This document shows, in pieces, positions 6,585-13,362 of a stretch of 13,362 bases of DNA (within the stretch, counting starts at the first letter, position 1; the number at the start of each line of letters is the position of its first letter). Below the pieces are notes generated by a model. That model did not search any database. It was given only the letters and a program-made list of their open reading frames with translations, and was not told the origin of the DNA. This DNA is from Bacteroidales bacterium (GTDB taxonomy: Bacteria; Bacteroidota; Bacteroidia; Bacteroidales; P3), in NCBI GenBank assembly GCA_017545365.1, contig JAFWOP010000012.1, forward strand, positions 1 through 13,362, read 5' to 3'. A program made the position numbers and the translations under genes.

Positions 6585-7793
6585 ATGAGACGTATTCCTT
6601 TCTTGATTTTAGCGCTGGCCCTTGTATTTGGAATGAAAGTGCAAGCCCAGGACTTTATCGAACTGGCAGCCGACGAGTCTCTGCCGTTTGAGTATGTCGC
6701 CACCGACGATTTCGAAAGCGAAGACCCCTTTGCCGAAGAGGTCGATGCCCTCGAAGAGTCGGAATCCGAAGAAGCCTTCACCCCAGGCTCCACCATTATC
6801 GGTCATGTGAGCGATGCCCACTCATGGCACATGTTCGACTACTACAGCAAGGACGGTGAAGAACATGCCGTGGCAATCCCGTTGCCGATTATCCTCATTA
6901 ACAACGGGCATCTCGATATCTTCATGTCGTCCAAATTCCATCATGGTCATGCTGACTATAAAGGCTATCGTCTTGTAGGTGGCGGTTTGGAGAAGGAGGA
7001 AATTATCTGTGTCGACGAAGCTGGCGAGCCTCTGTTGAACGAGGCGGGCAACGTGGTCAAACCATTGGATTTCTCCATCACCAAAGTGCCTGCTGCCATC
7101 ATGATTATCGTGGTGATGCTTATCGTGATAGTCATGATAGCCAAGAAAGGGTATAAGGTCCGTGAAAACCAGGCTCCCAAAGGTTTGCAGTCATTGGTGG
7201 AGATGTTGGTGGTCTTCGTGCGCGACGACATTGTGCGTCCGATGATAGGGGAGAAGCACTATGAGAAGTACTTGCCGTACATGCTTACGCTGTTTTTCTT
7301 CATCTTCTTCAGCAACTGCATGGGACTGATTCCTTTCTTCCCAGCAGGTGCCAATGTGACAGGCAATATTGCCATCACTGCCACGCTGGCCCTCATCACT
7401 TTCTTCATCACCAATCTGAGCGGCAACAAGCACTACTGGATTGACATCTTCAATACACCTGGCGTGCCAGCCTGGCTGAAGATATTCCCCTTGATGCCTA
7501 TTGTGGAGTTGGTAGGTGTCTTTACCAAACCCATCGTGCTGATGATTCGACTTTTCGCCAATATGACGGCAGGTCATATCGTCATCTTGGGCTTCGTGGT
7601 CCTAATCTTCATCTTCAGCAACACCATTTCGATGGGTGTGGGTGCCGGCGTATCCGTCATCTCGGTAGTGTTCAGTGTATTCATCAGTGTGTTGGAATGC
7701 TTGGTGGCCTACATCCAGGCCTTCGTCTTCACCATGCTTTCATCCCTGTATATTGGCATGGCCGTCCACGAGCCCCATCATGCGGAAGCTTGA
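6585..7793 (+). CDS. atpB: ATP synthase F0 subunit a
   Basis: Membrane subunit that forms the proton (or sodium) half-channels beside the c-ring of F1F0 ATP synthase. The 402-residue protein starts with a signal peptide (about 1-21, ending VQAQ), then an acidic periplasmic extension (about 40-66 is Asp/Glu-rich) running to about 165, a long form usual in Bacteroidetes. Membrane segments follow near 169-186, 230-250, 260-277, 305-320, 330-346 and 352-392. The essential stator Arg is Arg322 in 'MIRLFANMTAGH', with Asn326 four residues on; Glu308 and Gln378 sit at conserved channel positions. All key residues are present, so it should be functional. It is odd that no atpE, atpF, atpH, atpA or atpG follows: pgk starts 34 bp downstream. 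The gene follows the RHH gene by 24 bp, so it is likely read in the same transcript. Confidence 0.94.
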   Translation: MRRIPFLILALALVFGMKVQAQDFIELAADESLPFEYVATDDFESEDPFAEEVDALEESESEEAFTPGSTIIGHVSDAHSWHMFDYYSKDGEEHAVAIPLPIILINNGHLDIFMSSKFHHGHADYKGYRLVGGGLEKEEIICVDEAGEPLLNEAGNVVKPLDFSITKVPAAIMIIVVMLIVIVMIAKKGYKVRENQAPKGLQSLVEMLVVFVRDDIVRPMIGEKHYEKYLPYMLTLFFFIFFSNCMGLIPFFPAGANVTGNIAITATLALITFFITNLSGNKHYWIDIFNTPGVPAWLKIFPLMPIVELVGVFTKPIVLMIRLFANMTAGHIVILGFVVLIFIFSNTISMGVGAGVSVISVVFSVFISVLECLVAYIQAFVFTMLSSLYIGMAVHEPHHAEA

Positions 7794-7827
7794 TGTTTGA
7801 GTATAATAATCTTTAAATAAAGTCACT

Positions 7828-9024
7828 ATGAAATCTATAAAAGATGTAAACTTTAAAGGCCGCAAGGTGCTTTTGCGCGTCGACTTCAACGTCCCGATGG
7901 ACGATAATAAAAAGATTACCGACGACACCCGCATGCGTGAGTCGCTGCCCACCATCAACAAGTTGCTCGCCGACGGTGCCGCCATTATCATTATGGCCCA
8001 CTTTGGTCGTCCCAAGAAGGGCGGTTTCGAGCCAGAGTTGACCCTGGAGCCCGTCGCCAAATATCTTGAGACCCTCATCAACCGTCCGGTACACTTCACC
8101 CAGTCACTGCTGGGAGAGGGCAAGGTAGAGGATATGGCCAAGAACCTTAAGGATGGCGAAGTGATGCTGCTTGAGAACATCCGTTTCTATCCTGAAGAGA
8201 CAAAAGGCGGCGTGGAGCTGGCCGAGCAGTTGGCCAAGCTGGGTGACTGCTACATCAACGATGCTTTCGGTGCAGCCCACCGCGAGCACAGTTCCACAGC
8301 CGTCATAGCCCGCTTCTTCCCCAACGATAAGTATTTCGGTTTCCTGATGGAGAACGAGGTGCGCAACCTTGAGAAGCTGATGCAGAATCCTCCCCGTCCC
8401 TTCACGGCCATTATCGGCGGCAGCAAGGTCAGCAGCAAGATAGGCATTCTTGAGAACCTTATCGACAAGGTTGACAACATGATTATCATCGGCGGTATGC
8501 GCTATACCTTCACCAAGGCCCTCGGCGGAAAGATTGGTAACAGCATCTGCGAGGACGACAAGATGGACCTTGCCCTTGAGCTTATGAAGAAGATGGAAGC
8601 CAACGGTGTGAAATATTATCTGCCTACCGACAGCGTCATTGGCGACAAGTTTGGCAACGATGCCAACACACAGATTGTTCCCAGCGGCGAGGTGCCCGAC
8701 GGTTGGGAGAGCATGGACTGCGGTCCCGAGAGCTGCAAAGCCATACGCGAAATTATCATGAACAGCAAGACCATCCTGTGGAACGGTCCCGCTGGTGTTT
8801 TCGAGCTGAGCACGTTTGCTAAGGGAACTAACGAAATCGCCCTCAGTGTGGCAGATGCCTGCAAGCAGGGTTGCTTCGCAGCCGTCGGCGGTGGCGACAG
8901 CGTGGCCGCCGTCAAGCAGATGGGTCTCGCCGACCAGATGAGCTATGTCTCCACTGGTGGTGGTGCCATGCTTGAATACCTCGAAGGCAAGGTTCTTCCC
9001 GGCATCAAGGCTATTCAGGACTAA
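7828..9024 (+). CDS. pgk: Phosphoglycerate kinase
   Basis: Glycolytic enzyme that transfers the acyl phosphate of 1,3-bisphosphoglycerate to ADP, giving 3-phosphoglycerate and ATP, in the cytoplasm. The 398-residue length is standard for bacteria. The N-terminal substrate domain has 'RVDFNVP' (17-23), 'HFGRPK' (58-63), 'LLENIRF' (114-120) and 'DAFGAAHREHSS' (145-156). The C-terminal nucleotide domain has 'GGSKVSSKIGIL' (197-208), 'ILWNGPAGVFE' (316-326), 'GGGDSVAAV' (354-362) and 'STGGGA' (375-380). 'GGMRYTF' at 222-228 carries Arg where many homologues have Ala, a tolerated variation. It begins 34 bp after atpB, placing substrate-level and membrane ATP formation side by side, and is followed by a strong terminator at 9050. 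Codon use is biased to C-ending codons, as expected of a highly expressed gene. Confidence 0.97.
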   Translation: MKSIKDVNFKGRKVLLRVDFNVPMDDNKKITDDTRMRESLPTINKLLADGAAIIIMAHFGRPKKGGFEPELTLEPVAKYLETLINRPVHFTQSLLGEGKVEDMAKNLKDGEVMLLENIRFYPEETKGGVELAEQLAKLGDCYINDAFGAAHREHSSTAVIARFFPNDKYFGFLMENEVRNLEKLMQNPPRPFTAIIGGSKVSSKIGILENLIDKVDNMIIIGGMRYTFTKALGGKIGNSICEDDKMDLALELMKKMEANGVKYYLPTDSVIGDKFGNDANTQIVPSGEVPDGWESMDCGPESCKAIREIIMNSKTILWNGPAGVFELSTFAKGTNEIALSVADACKQGCFAAVGGGDSVAAVKQMGLADQMSYVSTGGGAMLEYLEGKVLPGIKAIQD

Positions 9025-9049
9025 TTCTAAGAAGCAATTATCAATTAAG

Positions 9050-9079
9050 AAGAGCAGCCCGTCCATGGGCTGCTCTTTT
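9050..9079 (+). terminator. Intrinsic terminator after pgk
   Basis: A perfect 11-bp stem AAGAGCAGCCC (9050-9060) and GGGCTGCTCTT (9067-9077) encloses a 6-nt loop, with TTTT at 9076-9079. It lies 25 nt after the pgk stop and only 12 nt before the ATG of the next gene, so it probably closes the arcA-to-pgk transcript or acts as a leader hairpin for that gene. Confidence 0.9.
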
Positions 9080-9091
9080 ATAAAAGGCACT

Positions 9092-9910
9092 ATGAAGAAA
9101 TATCGGACTGCGATACTGCTGTTTCTCATATTTGAGGTTGTAGCGGTGGCCTTGTGGCTGTCCATGGGTAGTCTCTTTCTATTGTTGAACTTTAGCTATA
9201 TCGGCATTTGCATTGGTGTGGGTTCGGCTTTGACCACGGCAGGGAAGCACTATGCCCGTCTGTTCGTACAGTTTGCCGTGGGTTCGTATATTCTCGTCTT
9301 CCTAGGTCTGATATGTCATGAGAATATGCAGATTGAGGGCTTCTGGTTCTACCTGTTCTCAGGAGTAGTGGGTGCTGGCACGTTGCACTATGCCATTGCC
9401 AAAATCTTCGGCCCGCTCTTCTTCGGCCGAGGATGGTGCGGGTATGCTTGTTGGACGGCGATGATTCTCGACCTCTTGCCATACAAACAACCGAGAGATC
9501 AGCGCAAGCGTATTGGGTACATACGTTATATCGTTTTTGCTCTTTCCCTTATCCTTGTTGTAGTTCTCTTTTTGATAGGTGAGGCTACTCCCTCTGTGAT
9601 GTTCAGGCTGTTCATCCTTGGCAACATATTCTATTATGTGGTTGGCATCGCTCTTGCCATAGCCTTTCACGACAACCGTGCCTTTTGCAAATACATCTGT
9701 CCGATAACCATCTTCCTCAAGCCGATGAGCCGCTATTCACTGTTGCGCATACGGTATGACAAAGATAAGTGCATCCATTGTGGCAAATGCTTGGAGGTTT
9801 GTCCGATGGATGTAGAGGTGACCAACGATTCTCGCAAGCGCAAGAACGCCACCGAATGCATCCTCTGCTACAACTGTACCCATACTTGTCCTGTCAAAGC
9901 ATTGAAATAG
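9092..9910 (+). CDS. Membrane 4Fe-4S protein of the NapH/CcoG-like type
   Basis: A 272-residue inner-membrane iron-sulfur protein, likely an electron carrier between the quinone pool and an unidentified partner. Hydrophobic segments lie near 7-33, 36-50, 58-76, 83-106, 142-163 and 172-193. Two CxxxC motifs lie in membrane-edge loops (Cys116/Cys120 in 'RGWCGYACW', Cys199/Cys203 in 'FCKYICP'), typical of the Fer4_5 domain of NapH, NosR and CcoG relatives. The C-terminus is a two-cluster ferredoxin with Cys227, 230, 233, 237 and Cys256, 259, 262, 266. All twelve cysteines are in place. The ATG at 9092 is chosen because it gives the family-like MKK start leading into a membrane segment; the frame is open back to 8945, but that would overlap pgk by 80 bp. 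The exact subfamily is not certain and no nap, nos or cytochrome genes are near. Confidence 0.87.
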   Translation: MKKYRTAILLFLIFEVVAVALWLSMGSLFLLLNFSYIGICIGVGSALTTAGKHYARLFVQFAVGSYILVFLGLICHENMQIEGFWFYLFSGVVGAGTLHYAIAKIFGPLFFGRGWCGYACWTAMILDLLPYKQPRDQRKRIGYIRYIVFALSLILVVVLFLIGEATPSVMFRLFILGNIFYYVVGIALAIAFHDNRAFCKYICPITIFLKPMSRYSLLRIRYDKDKCIHCGKCLEVCPMDVEVTNDSRKRKNATECILCYNCTHTCPVKALK

Positions 9911-9964
9911 GATTGTGGTCCTTATCTAGGAAATTCATCTTCATAATAAATACGTCTTTTAAAT

Positions 9965-10681
9965 ATGTTGATAAACAAAAATAGTCTGTTTCTGATGCTT
10001 CTGCTGGCTGGGCTTGTCTCTTCTTGCGTTGTCTATCATCCCCACAATGCCGATATTCCGCTGCTGCATGAGAAGGGGGAGATGCAGGTGGATGCCTCGG
10101 CCTCCCTCTCGGCACCGCTGTTGGCGCATCCAGCACTCAATGCCTCTTTCAGTTATGCTCCGTTGTCAGCTCTTGGGATGCAGGCCTCTGTTAGTGTCAC
10201 CAACGTGAATACCTTCTACGCGCAGGTCTTGGCTGGCACGTTTCACCCCTTTGACAGGATGGTGCTCGAAGGGTATCTGGGCTATGGCTACGGCATGTCA
10301 TGCAACGACAATATCAATACGGTCCGAGATTTGCATTACCGTGTTGACGGCCAGTATAGTCTCTATTTTGGGCAGGTCAACCTCGGCTGGGTGAACCTGG
10401 TGGAGGGCGATTTCGACATCGGCATGGGTATGAAGGGAGGCTTGATGAAGTCGCAGTGGGAAAAGGTTCTTTTGCCTGAGGATGGCACTGAGTCGATTGA
10501 GGAGAATATGTTAGGCTCACATTACCTTATCGAGCCTCAGCTGATGCTACGTATCGGAGGACAGAAGGTGAAGTTCTCAATCAATGTCTCCTACGCCTAT
10601 CTCACCGACTGGCCTACCGACAACAATTTCTTCAACTATGAGTGCTTCAGCGCCTCTTTGGGTTTACATTTCAGGTTCTAA
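9965..10681 (+). CDS. Predicted lipoprotein, possible small outer-membrane beta-barrel
   Basis: A 238-residue exported protein of unknown function. The N-terminus has a lipoprotein signal: 'LFLMLLLAGLVSSC' with the lipobox Cys at 21, so the mature protein would be lipid-anchored. After 'NADIPLLHEKGEM' (28-40) the chain alternates polar and hydrophobic residues (for example 'ASFSYAPLS', 'MVLEGYLGYGYG', 'VKFSINVSYAYL') and ends in 'LHFRF' with a terminal Phe. Both features are common in outer-membrane beta-barrel proteins. Lipid anchor and barrel together are unusual but are known among Bacteroidetes surface proteins. It follows the Fe-S gene by 54 bp and precedes ygiQ by 18 bp; co-transcription with ygiQ is likely. 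No clear promoter box was seen in the 54-bp gap. Confidence 0.8.
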   Translation: MLINKNSLFLMLLLAGLVSSCVVYHPHNADIPLLHEKGEMQVDASASLSAPLLAHPALNASFSYAPLSALGMQASVSVTNVNTFYAQVLAGTFHPFDRMVLEGYLGYGYGMSCNDNINTVRDLHYRVDGQYSLYFGQVNLGWVNLVEGDFDIGMGMKGGLMKSQWEKVLLPEDGTESIEENMLGSHYLIEPQLMLRIGGQKVKFSINVSYAYLTDWPTDNNFFNYECFSASLGLHFRF

Positions 10682-10699
10682 TCAAACAGTCTATTATTA

Positions 10700-12502
10700 A
10701 TGGGGCATTTTCTACCAATTACATTAGATGAGGTCAGACGCCTCGGATGGGAACAGGTCGACATCGTCCTTGTCACGGGCGATGCATACGTCGACCATCC
10801 TTCCTTCGGTACAGCCGTCATTGGGCGCACACTCGAAGCAGCTGGCTATCGTGTGGCTATTATTCCGCAGCCCAACTGGCGCGACGACCTGCGCGACTTC
10901 CGTAAGTTTGGCCAGCCCCGTCTCTTCTTCGGGGTCAACAGCGGTGTCATGGACAGCATGGTCAACCATTACACCGCTGCCCGCCGTCTGCGTCACGACG
11001 ATGCCTACACCCCTGGTGGGCAGGCTGGCTTCCGCCCCGACCGTGCCACATACGTATACACCCGCATCCTCAAACAACTTTACCCCGATATCCCCGTTGT
11101 CATTGCTGGCATTGAGGCCTCTATGCGCCGCTTGGCACACTATGACTATTGGGACGATAAGCTCTTCCCCAGCATCCTAGCCGACACCCCTGCCGACCTG
11201 CTCAACTACGGCATGGGCGAGCGCACCACCCTCAAGATAGCCCACCTCCTCAACCAAGGCAAAGGCATCGAAGCCTGCTATGCCCTGCCCCAAGTGGCCT
11301 ATACCACTAGCAATTCTAGTCTTGCTAGTAATTCTAGTACTACTATAGAGCTCCACTCCTACGAAGACTGCCTCCGTAGCAAGCGCTTTGAAGCCGAGAA
11401 CTACCACATCATCGAGCAGGAGAGCAACAAGATAGTCTGCGCCACCCTCGTCCAACGTCACGGCGACCGCCTTGTCGTGGTCAACCCACCCGAGCCGCCC
11501 ATGACTACTGAGGAGATTGATGCCTCCTTTGACCTCCCATACACCCGCCTGCCCCATCCCAAGTACAAGAAGCGCGGCACCGTCCCTGCCTACGAGATGA
11601 TTAAAAACTCCGTCAACATCCACCGCGGCTGTTTCGGCGGCTGCTCCTTCTGCACCATCTCTGCCCATCAAGGCAAGCAGATTGCCTCACGCTCCGAAGA
11701 GTCTATTCTCAAAGAGGTAAAAGTTCTCACCGAGCGGGAGGACTTCAATGGTGTCATCACCGACCTCGGCGGCCCTTCTGCCAATATGTATCGCATGTCG
11801 GGCAAGGACAAGTCCCTCTGTCAGAAATGCCCACGCTACAGCTGCATCCAGCCCACTATATGTAAAAACCTCCAGTCCGACCATCGTCCCCTCGTCGACC
11901 TCTACAAAAAGGTCTCCGCCATTCCCAGCATCAAGCATGTCTATATCGGCAGCGGCATACGTTGCGACCTCTTTACCAAGGAGAACCACGGCTGGGACTA
12001 CTTCCGCCATGTGGTGCTGCACCACGTCAGCGGTCGTCTCAAGGTAGCTCCCGAGCATACCAGCGACCAGGTCTTAAAGCTCATGCGCAAGCCCTCTTTC
12101 AACCTTTTCCTACAGACCAAGGCGCAGTTCGACACCATCTGCCGCCAGGAAGGCCTCCGCTACCAGCTTATCCCATACTTCATCAGTTCCCACCCCGGAT
12201 GCAGGCTCCGCGACATGGCCGACCTTGCTGTCGAGATGAAACGTCTCGGCTACCGCCTCGAACAGATACAGGATTTCACGCCTACGCCCATGACCCTCAG
12301 CACCGAGATGTACTACACCGGCATCAACCCCGACACCATGCAGCCCGTCTACGTCGCCCGCCGGCCCGATGAGAAACGGGCGCAGAACCTCATGTTCTTC
12401 TACTACAAAAAAGAGTGCCAGTCCGCCATCCGCCAGGCCCTCCACAATCATCATCTAGATAGCTATATCCCGAAGTTGTTAACCCCAAAATATCCATTAT
12501 GA
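10700..12502 (+). CDS. ygiQ: YgiQ-family radical SAM protein
   Basis: A 600-residue cytoplasmic radical S-adenosylmethionine enzyme whose reaction is unknown. The family-typical start 'FLPITLDEVRRLGW' opens an N-terminal domain with 'GDAYVDHPSFG' (28-37), 'AGIEASMRRLAHYDYW' (136-151) and 'YGMGER' (170-175). The radical SAM cluster motif CxxxCxxC is Cys311, Cys315 and Cys318 in 'HRGCFGGCSFCTISAHQG'. A second cysteine group (374, 377, 382, 388) in 'CQKCPRYSCIQPTIC' is shared by the family and may bind metal. 'VSGRLKVAPEHTSD' and 'YFISSHPGC' follow. The length matches Bacteroidetes members; the E. coli protein is longer. Residues 202-215 (TSNSSLASNSSTTI) come from a 9-bp tandem repeat in a variable loop. 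It starts 18 bp after the lipoprotein gene and overlaps the next gene by 4 bp (ATGA), which suggests translational coupling. Confidence 0.95.
   Translation: MGHFLPITLDEVRRLGWEQVDIVLVTGDAYVDHPSFGTAVIGRTLEAAGYRVAIIPQPNWRDDLRDFRKFGQPRLFFGVNSGVMDSMVNHYTAARRLRHDDAYTPGGQAGFRPDRATYVYTRILKQLYPDIPVVIAGIEASMRRLAHYDYWDDKLFPSILADTPADLLNYGMGERTTLKIAHLLNQGKGIEACYALPQVAYTTSNSSLASNSSTTIELHSYEDCLRSKRFEAENYHIIEQESNKIVCATLVQRHGDRLVVVNPPEPPMTTEEIDASFDLPYTRLPHPKYKKRGTVPAYEMIKNSVNIHRGCFGGCSFCTISAHQGKQIASRSEESILKEVKVLTEREDFNGVITDLGGPSANMYRMSGKDKSLCQKCPRYSCIQPTICKNLQSDHRPLVDLYKKVSAIPSIKHVYIGSGIRCDLFTKENHGWDYFRHVVLHHVSGRLKVAPEHTSDQVLKLMRKPSFNLFLQTKAQFDTICRQEGLRYQLIPYFISSHPGCRLRDMADLAVEMKRLGYRLEQIQDFTPTPMTLSTEMYYTGINPDTMQPVYVARRPDEKRAQNLMFFYYKKECQSAIRQALHNHHLDSYIPKLLTPKYPL
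11307..11342 (+). repeat. 9-bp in-frame tandem repeat (CTAGnnnnn) within ygiQ
   Basis: Four consecutive 9-bp units start at 11307, 11316, 11325 and 11334: CTAGCAATT, CTAGTCTTG, CTAGTAATT and CTAGTACTA. A degenerate fifth begins at 11343. CTAG recurs exactly every 9 bases. The unit is three codons, so gain or loss of copies would keep the frame. The A/T-rich repeat stands out from the C-rich gene around it. Confidence 0.8.
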
Positions 12503-13191
12503 TGAAACTGACAAAGGTCTTAGCAACCATGATGCTGATTGTTTTCGCAGGATATGAAAAAGAAGAGGATGTGCAACCGATCTTAGGCGTAGACGATTGG
12601 GTGGACCTTGGTCTGCCGAGTGGACTACTGTGGGCTACTTGCAATGTGGGAGCCACTTCACCAGAGGATTATGGATACTACTTCGCATGGGGCGAGACGC
12701 AGCCTCAGCCTAAAGAGGTCTATGAGTGGAGCATCTATCGGTACTGCAATGGAGATTACGGCCACCTTACCAAATATTGCAACTATTCAGCCTATGGTTA
12801 TAATGGTTTCACCGACGACCTGACGGCACTGCAACCTGACGACGATGCCGCCACTGCCAACTGGGGTGATGGTGCCCGCACTCCTACAAAGTCAGAATGG
12901 CAAGAACTCATCAATCATACCACTGCCCAGTGGACTACCTGCAACGGGGTGAACGGCATACTTCTCACAGCTTCAAATGGCAACAGTCTCTTTCTTCCAG
13001 CTGCGGGTGGACGTTGGTTCAGTTCACTAAACGCAGCTGGCAGCTACGGCTACTATTGGTCGAGTTCGCTCAGCACGGATAACCCAAATTGCGCGTGGAA
13101 ATTCGACTTCGCTTTGTGTGGCCAGGTCGTTGTGATCTACGACCGCCGTATCGATGGGTACCCAGTCCGTGCTGTGCGTTCTGCGCGTTAG
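12499..13191 (+). CDS. Secreted FGE/Fibrobacter-paralog-domain protein with altered lipobox
   Basis: A 230-residue exported protein, function unknown. The single domain has the order seen in the Fibrobacter succinogenes paralog domain (TIGR02145-like, related to the FGE-sulfatase/C-type-lectin fold): 'VDLGLPSGLLWATCNVGA' (35-52), 'YYFAWGET' (60-67), 'RTPTKSEWQEL' (127-137), 'SLFLPAAGGRW' (163-173), 'YYWSSS' (185-190) and 'GYPVRAVR' (220-227). It resembles lectin-like surface proteins common in gut Bacteroidales, so a carbohydrate or protein ligand is possible. The N-terminus looks like a lipoprotein signal, but the expected Cys in 'IVFAGYEKEED' is Tyr19 (TAT at 12553-12555, one transition from TGT). 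The ATG at 12499 overlaps the ygiQ stop as ATGA; an ATG at 12502 would give one residue less. It is the last gene before the hairpin-rich end of the window. Confidence 0.82.
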   Translation: MMKLTKVLATMMLIVFAGYEKEEDVQPILGVDDWVDLGLPSGLLWATCNVGATSPEDYGYYFAWGETQPQPKEVYEWSIYRYCNGDYGHLTKYCNYSAYGYNGFTDDLTALQPDDDAATANWGDGARTPTKSEWQELINHTTAQWTTCNGVNGILLTASNGNSLFLPAAGGRWFSSLNAAGSYGYYWSSSLSTDNPNCAWKFDFALCGQVVVIYDRRIDGYPVRAVRSAR

Positions 13192-13257
13192 AATAATCCC
13201 AAATGGCTTTAAAGTAAAAAGGTTTGGCTCTAGTTTGATAAAAGACTGATTTTTTAA

Positions 13258-13274
13258 CAGCATCGAAGATGCTG
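13258..13274. repeat. Perfect 7-bp hairpin downstream of the FGE-like gene
   Basis: CAGCATC (13258-13264) and GATGCTG (13268-13274) surround a GAA loop, 66 bp after the stop codon. A run of six T precedes it, but none follows on the plus strand, so termination by the classical mechanism is not supported. Confidence 0.5.
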
Positions 13275-13284
13275 AATTTCAATA

Positions 13285-13312
13285 ACCCCACACAAGGAAC
13301 GCAGTGTGGGGT
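13285..13312. repeat. 9-bp G/C-rich hairpin, possible transcript end
   Basis: ACCCCACAC (13285-13293) pairs perfectly with GTGTGGGGT (13304-13312) around a 10-nt loop. No U-tract follows on either strand. It may mark the transcript 3' end of the ygiQ-FGE unit as a stabilising hairpin, but a terminator role is unproven. Confidence 0.5.
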
Positions 13313-13333
13313 CAACGAAAACCCTACTACTCA

Positions 13334-13357
13334 GCGTCCCGGAGGGACGCGACAATG
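13334..13357 (-). repeat. REP-like palindromic unit, copy B (inverted)
   Basis: GCGTCCC (13334-13340) and GGGACGC (13344-13350) with a GGA loop, followed by GACAATG. The reverse complement matches copy A at 1367-1390 over 24 bp except for the three loop bases. The rest of the intergenic stretch from 13192 holds no gene that can be seen. Confidence 0.7.
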
Positions 13358-13362
13358 GGAAA

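Noticed and set aside
8945..9091. Upstream extension of the Fe-S protein frame into pgk
   Set aside because: It overlaps the end of pgk by 80 bp, crosses the terminator, and gives a sequence unlike the membrane-protein N-terminus that begins at 9092.
12499..13191. Target protein of a diversity-generating retroelement
   Set aside because: The lectin-like fold is of the type used by such systems, but no reverse transcriptase, template repeat or adenine-rich variable repeat was seen.

Overview
The window looks like chromosomal DNA from a member of the Bacteroidales (Prevotella, Bacteroides or Muribaculaceae-like). This rests on several points: a DUF2723 membrane protein of about 1,040 residues; an ATP synthase a subunit with the long signal-peptide-bearing N-terminal extension usual in Bacteroidetes; a secreted protein with the 'VDLGLPSGLLWA' motif common in this order; a promoter box matching the Bacteroidetes TAnnTTTG form; and no obvious Shine-Dalgarno sequences before the starts. 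No rRNA, tRNA, CRISPR array or complete mobile element was seen.

Layout. Positions 1-1323 are insertion-sequence wreckage. The outermost end of an IS3-like element (its OrfA start on the minus strand plus the terminal sequence ending near 140) abuts an ISL3-family transposase. That transposase has lost its N-terminus and carries a one-base frameshift near 983. It is followed by two direct copies of a sequence of about 50 bp that is probably an ISL3 right end. Positions 1324-1813 hold no gene but several palindromes, including competing hairpins, and a likely promoter for the first intact gene.

From 1814 to 13191 every gene is on the plus strand: arginine deiminase (arcA), a DUF2723 GT-C-like membrane protein, a small ribbon-helix-helix-like protein with a putative sliding-clamp-binding motif, ATP synthase subunit a (atpB, without its usual partner genes), phosphoglycerate kinase (pgk), a strong intrinsic terminator, a polytopic membrane 4Fe-4S protein, a lipoprotein of unknown function, a YgiQ-family radical SAM protein, and a secreted FGE/lectin-fold protein that overlaps ygiQ by 4 bp and has lost its lipobox cysteine. 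Positions 13192-13362 contain three hairpins, one of them an inverted copy of the 24-bp palindromic unit at 1367.

Functionally this is mostly housekeeping: arginine catabolism, glycolysis, ATP synthesis, probable envelope glycosylation and redox chemistry, with mobile-element debris on the left. No clear new defence or mobile system is visible. The points that best repay a second look are the RHH protein with a QLNLF motif beside atpB, the orphan atpB, the terminator hairpin only 12 nt before a start codon, the in-frame 9-bp tandem repeat inside ygiQ, and the palindrome cluster upstream of arcA.
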